Positions 1-3,993 of a stretch of 5,877 bases of DNA are shown here, in pieces. The notes below the pieces were generated by a model. The model saw nothing but the letters and a program-made list of their open reading frames with translations. It ran no database searches and was not told where the DNA came from. The DNA lies in contig JANLIQ010000032.1 in assembly GCA_024654065.1 (NCBI GenBank), forward strand, positions 1 to 5,877, read 5' to 3'. Position numbers and translations under genes: made by a program. Numbering within the stretch: the first letter of the stretch is position 1; the number at the start of each line of letters is the position of its first letter. Source of the stretch: Candidatus Berkelbacteria bacterium. Its GTDB lineage: Bacteria > Patescibacteriota > UBA1384 > 2-12-FULL-50-11.

Positions 1-483
1 GAAAATGTGGATTGAGGACTCGAGGGTTAGTGTTCCACCGAGTTCTCCGTATTTTTTAATCTTTGCAAGGATGTTTCTGAAAAGCGCTTCTATTTCTTCT
101 GTTTTTTGAGAAAGTTCGGGAACTTCTTCGACGTGTACCGCAAGATATGGGTCTATTTGGACAAATTCCTTAAGATAGACACGGTTTAAGCCTTCGACGG
201 CAAGGTTGTATTCGTTGTCTACCTTCCAGAGTCTTCTGATAAGACCAACTGTGCCGACCGAATAAATGTCGTTGGGAGCGGGGTTTTCAACTCTTGGGTT
301 TTTTTGTGCAACAAAAACGGCGAGTCTTTCGCCTGCCCAGGAATTGTCGAGGCCGAGTTTGACTTTGGGCCTGCCGACTGTAATTGGAACCATAGAAGAA
401 GGAAATACTACCGTGTCTCTGAGTGTGACAATTGGCAGTTCGCTTTTGAATTTGGGTTTTTGTTGGTCTATAAAAATCGCCAC
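1..483 (-). CDS. lon: Lon protease, N-terminal substrate-binding domain (partial, 161 codons)
   Basis: This frame is open from a GTG at 483-481 to the left edge, and the rest of the gene lies outside the window. The translation begins MAIFIDQQKPKF and continues with the Lon N-terminal signature: LPIVTLRDTVVFP at residues 16-28, then MVPITVGRPK at 31-40. ERLAVFVAQKNP follows at 52-63 and SVGTVGLIRRLWK at 75-87. This is the LON/PUA-like substrate-recognition domain of the ATP-dependent serine protease Lon, a cytoplasmic hexamer that degrades misfolded and regulatory proteins. The AAA+ and protease domains, including the Ser-Lys dyad, cannot be checked here. The start is supported by AGGAG at 496-500, although the 12-nt spacer is long, and by alignment of the domain to the normal Lon N-terminus. 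The gene lies 118 nt downstream of lgt and has its own promoter and a CIRCE-like site, so it is probably transcribed separately. The identity is firm; standalone LON-domain proteins are unlikely because the frame is still open after the domain. Confidence 0.93.
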   Translation of the reverse strand, partial: MAIFIDQQKPKFKSELPIVTLRDTVVFPSSMVPITVGRPKVKLGLDNSWAGERLAVFVAQKNPRVENPAPNDIYSVGTVGLIRRLWKVDNEYNLAVEGLNRVYLKEFVQIDPYLAVHVEEVPELSQKTEEIEALFRNILAKIKKYGELGGTLTLESSIHIF

Positions 484-506
484 TTTGTGTTGTTTCTCCT
501 GGCTTA

Positions 507-528
507 ATTATACCCTATCCATGATAGG
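507..528 (-). promoter_or_regulatory. second -10 box and 6-bp hairpin in the lon leader
   Basis: On the minus strand a perfect TATAAT lies at 512-507. It would place a transcript start near position 500, at the AGGAG itself, and would give a very short leader. No good -35 is present; the best is TTGCTC at 533-528 with a 15-nt spacer. Just upstream, CCTATC (514-519) and GATAGG (523-528) form a 6-bp inverted repeat around a 3-base loop. It could be an operator for this second start, or an RNA hairpin in the leader of the longer transcript. AT-rich DNA makes chance -10 matches common, so the confidence is low. Confidence 0.35.
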
Positions 529-533
529 AGCAA

Positions 534-561
534 TTAGCAGATAAGATACCATGAGTGCTAA
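534..561. promoter_or_regulatory. CIRCE-like (HrcA-type) inverted repeat upstream of lon
   Basis: On the plus strand TTAGCAGAT (534-542) is followed by a 10-base spacer and GAGTGCTAA (553-561). The CIRCE element bound by the heat-shock repressor HrcA has the consensus TTAGCACTC-N9-GAGTGCTAA. The right half-site here is a perfect 9/9 match. The left matches 6/9, and the spacer is one base longer than usual. The site covers the -10 region of the lon promoter, the position expected for an operator that blocks RNA polymerase. lon is a classic stress gene, which fits. The imperfect arm and the 10-base spacer are reasons for caution. Confidence 0.5.
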
Positions 562-571
562 GAGCTGTCAA
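543..571 (-). promoter_or_regulatory. sigma-70-type promoter of lon
   Basis: Reading the minus strand, TTGACA (571-566, a perfect -35) is followed after exactly 17 bases by TATCTT (548-543, 4/6 to TATAAT). Transcription would start near 536 and give a leader of about 53 nt before the GTG of lon. The -10 sits inside the CIRCE-like inverted repeat. The -35 is shared with the 3' arm of the hairpin that follows lgt, so the end of the upstream unit and the start of this one are fused in very little space. Confidence 0.65.
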
Positions 572-618
572 CCCCTCAATTTGTTCGGGGTTGACTCCGA
601 ATTATGCTGAGGAGTCAA
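567..618 (-). other. two overlapping, mutually exclusive hairpins at the lgt/lon junction
   Basis: Two perfect inverted repeats share a central strand. GTCAACCCC (567-575) pairs with GGGGTTGAC (587-595), giving a 9-bp stem with an 11-base loop. TTGACTCC (591-598) pairs with GGAGTCAA (611-618), giving an 8-bp stem with a 12-base loop that contains the lgt stop codon (604-602). Because 591-595 belongs to both stems, only one can form at a time. In the lgt transcript the stop-codon hairpin is made first. No run of U follows either stem, so a standard intrinsic terminator is not supported. The structure may stabilise the lgt 3' end or act in an attenuator-like way. Confidence 0.5.
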
Positions 619-1516
619 GGGGTCTAATTCTTCTAAAGAAGGTGAAAATACCAATAAGGATTGTTACCGCGGCCAAAATTTGGGCGACTTTTATTTGCGA
701 AATCGTCCAGGTGTCAATACGCACGAATTCCACCGTAAATCTGCCTATCGCGTAGAGGATCAGGTAAAGAGCAAACGTTTGGCCAGGCACTTTGAGATTA
801 AGTCCGAGAGTCTTTTCTATTGTCATTCTCGACCGTTCGACTACGCTCACGGTCAGGAACGGTCTGAGTGAAATCGAAGACCAGATCGAGAATCTAGATC
901 CTCGCGTTCGCGAGGATGACGGAAGAGAGTGCGAGGATGACGGTTTGGATAAATAAAGAAGAATAAAGAAAAAAAGCAGATCAAGCGCTGCTTCGTAGAA
1001 AAATGTCGGGTGAAAACGGCTGAACTCCATATATTGAATCGGGCGATTTGCAGGTTCAATATAAACCCCCCAGGGAAGAGTTGTCGGTGGACCAAAAGCT
1101 TCTTGGTTAATAAAATTTCCAAAGCGTCCAATTGATTGGGATAGCATCAGGGATGGCGCGATAAGATCCAGCAGGGAGAGAATTTTAACTTTCTTAATTT
1201 TGGCAATTAGCACAAAGCCTACTAGGATGCCGAAAAGTCCGCCCCAGATACCAAGTCCCCCGTTTGCAATTTTTAAAATTTCGGACGGGTTTTGACTGTA
1301 GTGGCTCCACAGGTCCAATACGTGATAAAGCCGAGCTCCGATAAGCCCAAGAATAAGAGGAGTAAGAAGCATGGGTTCGTCGAAAAGAGATTTCGGGATT
1401 TTGTAAAGATGAGCTCTGTTTTTAGCAAGGGCCCAACCGGCGAGTATCGAAAGCGCGATAACCAGGCCATACAAGTGTAGGGTCAGCGGACCAATTTCAA
1501 AAGATCTGGGAATCAT
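602..1516 (-). CDS. lgt: prolipoprotein diacylglyceryl transferase (Lgt) with an in-frame repeat insertion
   Basis: Lgt is an integral membrane enzyme that transfers diacylglycerol from phosphatidylglycerol to the lipobox cysteine of prolipoproteins, the first step of lipoprotein maturation. The family signature SIGRFGNFINQEAFG lies at residues 128-142. R131, N134, E139 and G142 fall at a constant offset of 12 from E. coli R143, N146, E151 and G154 as I recall them. The position of E. coli H103 is occupied by W91, in GGLGIWGG (86-93). The early Y16-G17 and the late GRFTVEFVR (258-266), with R259 and E263, also match. Hydrophobic segments are spread along the whole length. At 304 residues it is longer than the usual 260-280. 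The excess is a Ser/Arg-rich stretch at about residues 192-232, between a membrane segment and PGQTFALYLILYAIGR (244-259), and it is encoded by a repeat element. The ATG overlaps the stop of the upstream Lit-like gene as ATGA (1516-1513), so the two are probably translationally coupled. Confidence 0.95.
   Translation of the reverse strand: MIPRSFEIGPLTLHLYGLVIALSILAGWALAKNRAHLYKIPKSLFDEPMLLTPLILGLIGARLYHVLDLWSHYSQNPSEILKIANGGLGIWGGLFGILVGFVLIAKIKKVKILSLLDLIAPSLMLSQSIGRFGNFINQEAFGPPTTLPWGVYIEPANRPIQYMEFSRFHPTFFYEAALDLLFFFILLYLSKPSSSHSLPSSSRTRGSRFSIWSSISLRPFLTVSVVERSRMTIEKTLGLNLKVPGQTFALYLILYAIGRFTVEFVRIDTWTISQIKVAQILAAVTILIGIFTFFRRIRPLDSSA
822..943. repeat. interspersed palindromic (MITE/REP-like) element inside lgt
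   Basis: The segment is bounded by near-perfect terminal inverted repeats: GTCATTCTCG at 822-831 and CGAGGATGAC at 911-920 (one mismatch). Inside it are GACCGTTC (831-838) against GAACGGTC (857-864), and the compact hairpin CTCGCG-TT-CGCGAG (901-914). The end is duplicated: GCGAGGATGACGG occurs at 910-922 and again at 931-943. The block interrupts the conserved Lgt protein without breaking the frame and encodes about 41 residues with no Lgt homology. Repeats with GGATGAC-type ends and in-frame translated copies are common in many bacterial genomes. It has no transposase, so it would be non-autonomous. Other copies cannot be shown from this window, and the exact ends are uncertain. Confidence 0.75.
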
Positions 1517-2139
1517 TTTTTAATTTTAGTTTGCGCAATCGAAGAAAAGATAAGTATAGACGTTGACATTGCCAGAGTCTGGAGAACTATACGGTTTGCA
1601 AAATCCGCGAAAAATTGTTGAGGGAATAGTTGTATGAGGTTGGCGTTTTCAGGAAGAACCCAAAGGTCGTTATCAAAAGAAATGACGTGGAATTTTAAGA
1701 ACAAAAAATCGAAGTCAATTTGAGAGATGATAAAAACTACGGCTAACGACACAATGGCCATGAGTGTTCCGGTCTTGAAAGAAAAGAATAAAAGACTTAA
1801 GCGCTTTTTGGCGATTAAAACTGCACATGAAATAATTAGGAGAGTTGATAATGCTAGCAAATAAACATTTACTGTTGATATCAAATTTTTAACATCTCTC
1901 ATGTGCACAATTTCTCTTTCTGCGTAGAAGTCGGTATCTAAGCTTCCGTCGCAACAAAGATAGGTAATTAAGTCTTTAGATTGCTTATCGACAATTTCTC
2001 TACTTTCAAAATTTTCATACGTGCCGACTTTTGCAAATTCGCTCTTGTAAAAATCATGATCAAAAATCAATAGGCGTAAATTTAAAAGAATAAGAAAGGG
2101 CGTTAAGAAAATAATTATGATGTACGTAAAAATCTTCAC
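1513..2139 (-). CDS. lit: Lit-like lipoprotein intramolecular transacylase (DUF1461/TIGR01906 family membrane protein)
   Basis: This 208-residue protein has four likely membrane segments (about 4-26, 88-110, 121-141, 182-202) and two intervening regions probably outside the membrane (27-87, 142-181). It carries the hallmarks of the TIGR01906/DUF1461 family: DFYKSEF near 29-35, EREIVHMRDVK at 74-84, KFHVISFDNDLW at 149-160, and LIQLFPQQFF at 168-177. As I recall, Lit of low-GC Gram-positives belongs to this family and uses two essential histidines, H85 and H157 in the Bacillus cereus enzyme. Here H79 and H151 sit in the matching motifs with the same separation of 72 residues. Lit moves an acyl chain from the glycerol to the N-terminus of the lipoprotein cysteine, making lyso-form lipoproteins. 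The ATGA overlap with lgt, which acts earlier in the same pathway, supports this role. The start is GTG; no ribosome binding site precedes it, and an extended -10 lies immediately upstream, so the mRNA may be leaderless. The family call is firm, the enzymatic role an inference. Confidence 0.8.
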   Translation of the reverse strand: MKIFTYIIIIFLTPFLILLNLRLLIFDHDFYKSEFAKVGTYENFESREIVDKQSKDLITYLCCDGSLDTDFYAEREIVHMRDVKNLISTVNVYLLALSTLLIISCAVLIAKKRLSLLFFSFKTGTLMAIVSLAVVFIISQIDFDFLFLKFHVISFDNDLWVLPENANLIQLFPQQFFADFANRIVLQTLAMSTSILIFSSIAQTKIKK

Positions 2140-2145
2140 TGTTTA

Positions 2146-2154
2146 ATTTTAGCA
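2146..2154 (-). promoter_or_regulatory. extended -10 promoter of the lit-lgt operon, possibly leaderless
   Basis: The minus strand reads TGCTAAAAT at 2154-2146, an extended -10 (TG-n-TAAAAT) that matches TATAAT at 5 of 6 positions. Transcription would start near 2140-2139, exactly at the GTG start codon of the Lit-like gene, and there is no Shine-Dalgarno sequence. No convincing -35 is seen, which is usual for extended -10 promoters. A leaderless mRNA is therefore the simplest reading. Confidence 0.45.
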
Positions 2155-2184
2155 TTGCGCTTAGTTCTCAGTGTAACTTAGAAG

Positions 2185-2314
2185 AAGGTCTCATCCCTGA
2201 GATTCTGGGTGAGACCTTAATTACTTGGGTTTAAGGATCTCACCTTTCGAAGACTCAAGGACTCTCCAAGGATTAACCTTACTCGAACATTTTAATTGTT
2301 CGAGTATTTTTTTT
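2185..2314 (+). ncRNA. candidate small RNA or orphan structured leader ending in a terminator
   Basis: A 12-bp stem joins AAGGTCTCATCC (2185-2196) to GGGTGAGACCTT (2207-2218), with one U-G pair. The same 3' arm can instead pair with AAGGATCTCACC (2233-2244), giving 11 bp and one bulged A. The two folds exclude each other. A strong intrinsic terminator closes the segment at 2281-2314. No plus-strand gene lies upstream in the window, so the terminator needs some plus-strand transcript to act on. I could not identify a convincing promoter or assign a known RNA family, so the 5' end is arbitrary and the call is tentative. Confidence 0.33.
2281..2314 (+). terminator. Rho-independent terminator on the plus strand
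   Basis: ACTCGAACA (2281-2289) and TGTTCGAGT (2297-2305) form a perfect 9-bp stem with a 7-base loop, followed by A and eight T residues (2307-2314). The T-run follows only in the plus direction, so it does not serve the minus-strand genes. It lies between divergent genes with no plus-strand gene before it in the window. It either ends an unannotated transcript or shields the downstream promoter from read-through. Confidence 0.85.
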
Positions 2315-2340
2315 GTTCTCGTGTTTAAGCTGTTCGAGTA
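2297..2340 (+). repeat. direct repeat of TGTTCGAGTA beside the glycan-operon promoter
   Basis: The 10-mer TGTTCGAGTA occurs at 2297-2306, as the 3' arm of the terminator, and again at 2331-2340. Its inverse, ACTCGAACA, is at 2281-2289. The second copy ends two bases before the candidate -35 at 2343. The three arms could be binding sites for a regulator of the downstream operon. Alternatively the second copy could compete for the 5' arm of the terminator stem. It may also simply be a local duplication. Confidence 0.45.
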
Positions 2341-2342
2341 AC

Positions 2343-2371
2343 TTGATAACACGCTTGATATCTGGTATGTT
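2343..2371 (+). promoter_or_regulatory. promoter candidate for the glycosyltransferase operon
   Basis: TTGATA (2343-2348, 5/6 to the -35 consensus) is followed after 17 bases by TATGTT (2366-2371, 4/6 to the -10). The TG of an extended -10 lies at 2363-2364. Transcription would start near 2378 and meet the terminator at 2399-2421 almost at once, which leaves a leader of about 230 nt to the preferred start at 2611. That order suggests either early termination as a control point, or that the real promoter lies after the terminator. Confidence 0.45.
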
Positions 2372-2398
2372 CTTGATTCGACTTATAAAGGAAGTCTG

Positions 2399-2421
2399 CT
2401 GCCCGAATGCGGGCAGTTTTT
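2399..2421 (+). terminator. intrinsic terminator in the leader of the glycosyltransferase operon
   Basis: CTGCCCG (2399-2405) and CGGGCAG (2410-2416) form a GC-rich 7-bp stem with a 4-base AATG loop, followed by TTTTT (2417-2421). It is the second plus-strand terminator in this gap. The ATG of the longest open frame for the downstream glycosyltransferase (2407) lies in this loop, which argues against that start. If the promoter at 2343-2371 is real, this would be a promoter-proximal terminator with a possible attenuation role. Confidence 0.7.
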
Positions 2422-2479
2422 CTACCTTTTGAGGGTCGAAAGAATAGCTGTAATCCTATCTCTGAAGGAAGGTGTAGTC

Positions 2480-2557
2480 ATGGGACAAGTGCGTTCTTTG
2501 TACTTGCCACTCCGGCGAGACAAGGAAATGACAGCGTTCAGTTTGAGACCTCCATAG
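2480..2557 (+). CDS. possible 25-residue leader peptide
   Basis: ATG at 2480 is preceded by AAGGAAGG (2465-2472) at a spacing of 7 nt, one of the best ribosome binding sites in the window. The frame encodes MGQVRSLYLPLRRDKEMTAF and five more residues, then stops at TAG 2555-2557. It lies in a different frame from the glycosyltransferase and ends 53 nt before the preferred GTG start. The peptide is basic with no membrane segment and no family I recognise. It could be a translated leader that affects expression of the operon. Short ORFs with good-looking sites also arise by chance. Confidence 0.3.
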   Translation: MGQVRSLYLPLRRDKEMTAFSLRPP

Positions 2558-2610
2558 GGGGGTCGCACGTTAACAAACGATACAAGGCACTAGCGATAAA
2601 AGGAAGACCT

Positions 2611-3981
2611 GTGTCAAATAGAATCTCAGTCCGGATGGTTCTGGTGTCTTTCCTGGTGGTAGTTGCCTGGGTGGTGTGGGCTATCAATAGCCCTGTGGCC
2701 GCGTTGAACGTATTGGCGGTTTTTGTCGTTATCAGCTTCGGCTTTAACGCTATTGCCCGGCTTACGTTCACCTCTCTTTCTCTCTTCGCGAGAAAGAGAG
2801 AACGCTGGCCTGTTCAGGCGTATCCCGCCAAGGCCGCTATTCTGGTGTCGGCGAGGAACGACCCTTCAATTTTTCAAGCGCTTCCGAGCGTTTTGAGAGT
2901 TGAGAATGGGACGATCGATTACAAGGTACTCGTGCTCGACGACAGCACGGATCCAGACCTCGTCGCCAGACTGGTTTCGATTCCGTCTTCGCTCTTTATT
3001 CAGCAGGGGCCTGAGAGTAACCTTCAGGAAATCTCCAGGCGGATAAACGAGACGGATCATGCTCTCGTGGTCATCCACAGAACGAATCCTGTCGGTGGGA
3101 AGGCGGGGGCTATCAACAATGCAGTCAGGATTCTGAGATGGAGCGAGGTCGATTACATCGCTCTTCTCGATGCTGATCATCACGTGGCGCCAGACTTTCT
3201 GAAGAGGGGCATTGCCGCCTCAAGGGAGTATGGTGGTCCTGTGGCGGGTTGGCAGCCTCACCGACTCGGAGCCTACAGGTTCCTCGGAACCTTCGTCAAC
3301 GTCAACTGGGCGATTACTGCAATGGAAATGCAAGCCAGGCAGCGAATGGGATTGGCGCCGATATTCGGTGGCTCGGCGGGCATTTTCCCATTCGGATGGT
3401 TGTACGACCACCCGTTTGATGAGACGAGCATCACGGAGGACTGGGAGCTTTCGCTTCAGGCTTATTTGAGGGGCGAGGAAATCCCCTTCCGTGAAGATCT
3501 CGCAGCTGTGGGTATCGTACCCGCAAATTTTGCGTCTTTCCGTACTCAGCAGAGACGCTGGGCAGAAGGCACAATCAGGGATTTCCGCCACGAGTTCTGG
3601 AAGATCCTATCCTCCAGAAGGATTAACTGGCGGACAAAGCTTGGTTTGGTTTACCAGGGCTTGCTCTGGACTCAGACACTCGGTCTCGCTGCGTCGATCG
3701 CCGTGGTGTCAATGGGTGCGGTGTTCCCCTGGTTCAATGGGGCTTCAATCCCCACCGCGGTAACGCTGGGCGCCTGGGGCTTTTTCACTCTCGCGCATCT
3801 ACTTCCGGTAGCTGTGGGAGGAAAAGTGGAAGGTCTTAGGACGTACCGCAATTTCCGCAACGTGGTCTTCTCGCTTCTGATGCTGTTCGTGATGCTCCCG
3901 GACTACCTGTATGCGACTCTCCGAGGTTTATTCCTCGAGAAAGCCGATTGGGTTGTCACCAAGAAATTGGGTTCTGATTAG
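2611..3981 (+). CDS. membrane-bound family 2 glycosyltransferase (cellulose/hyaluronan synthase-like)
   Basis: From the GTG at 2611 this is a 456-residue protein. Two membrane segments (about 9-26 and 28-50) precede a cytoplasmic GT-A domain starting near residue 73 (AILVSARNDP). The motifs of processive GT2 enzymes appear in order: D110-D111-S, VGGKAGAINNAV with K164, DADHH with D187 and D189, T275-E276-D277-W, and QQRRW at 313-317. About three membrane segments follow (344-372, 382-402, 418-442), and the protein ends EKADWVVTKKLGSD. Such enzymes polymerise sugar from a nucleotide-sugar donor and export the chain or pass it to a lipid carrier; the sugar cannot be told. The frame is open back to 2407. 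I prefer GTG 2611 because AGGAAG lies at 2601-2606, the first ATG sits in a terminator loop, and the upstream 68 codons look unlike protein. No PilZ or other c-di-GMP domain is seen. The next gene starts 12 nt after the stop, so the two form an operon. Confidence 0.9.
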   Translation: MSNRISVRMVLVSFLVVVAWVVWAINSPVAALNVLAVFVVISFGFNAIARLTFTSLSLFARKRERWPVQAYPAKAAILVSARNDPSIFQALPSVLRVENGTIDYKVLVLDDSTDPDLVARLVSIPSSLFIQQGPESNLQEISRRINETDHALVVIHRTNPVGGKAGAINNAVRILRWSEVDYIALLDADHHVAPDFLKRGIAASREYGGPVAGWQPHRLGAYRFLGTFVNVNWAITAMEMQARQRMGLAPIFGGSAGIFPFGWLYDHPFDETSITEDWELSLQAYLRGEEIPFREDLAAVGIVPANFASFRTQQRRWAEGTIRDFRHEFWKILSSRRINWRTKLGLVYQGLLWTQTLGLAASIAVVSMGAVFPWFNGASIPTAVTLGAWGFFTLAHLLPVAVGGKVEGLRTYRNFRNVVFSLLMLFVMLPDYLYATLRGLFLEKADWVVTKKLGSD

Positions 3982-3993
3982 CTCGGGGGGAGA

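Larger units (their letters stand above)
2140..2610. other. divergent intergenic region dense in hairpins and control signals
   Basis: This is the only stretch over 300 bases without a firm gene. It separates the AT-rich minus-strand lipoprotein operon from the GC-richer plus-strand glycosyltransferase operon. From left to right it contains the lit promoter, a 12-bp hairpin with an alternative pairing partner, a strong plus-strand terminator, a repeated 10-mer, a plus-strand promoter candidate, a second plus-strand terminator, and a 25-codon ORF with a strong ribosome binding site. The frame of the glycosyltransferase is open back to 2407. However, its first ATG lies in a terminator loop, and the 68 residues so encoded resemble no membrane or glycosyltransferase segment. 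I therefore treat this part as non-coding leader. Confidence 0.6.

Noticed and set aside
266..544. 92-codon plus-strand frame opposite lon
   Set aside because: It runs antisense to the conserved Lon N-terminal domain, has no ribosome binding site and resembles no protein; it is a shadow frame.
853..1131. 92-codon minus-strand frame overlapping lgt in another frame
   Set aside because: The region is fully explained by Lgt, whose motifs continue through it; part of this frame is translation of the repeat element.
2185..2250. TPP riboswitch suggested by CTGAGA at 2197-2202
   Set aside because: The other invariant TPP motifs, such as ACCTGA and the downstream GCG-AGGGA element, are absent, and the downstream genes are not thiamin genes.
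2284..2302. LexA (Cheo-type) box from CGAAC...GTTCG
   Set aside because: The arms are 9 bases apart instead of 4, and they are simply the stem of the terminator.
2422..2600. c-di-GMP (GEMM) riboswitch before the GT2 gene
   Set aside because: The class I conserved core elements could not be found by eye; only loose hairpins such as CAAGT/ACTTG are present.
2407..2610. 68-codon N-terminal extension of the GT2 protein from ATG 2407
   Set aside because: The ATG lies in the loop of an intrinsic terminator without a ribosome binding site, and the encoded residues look unlike any glycosyltransferase or membrane segment. GTG 2611 has AGGAAG at good spacing.
3220..3591. 123-codon minus-strand frame inside the GT2 gene
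   Set aside because: It is antisense to the DxD-TED-QQRRW catalytic region, whose conservation explains the open frame.
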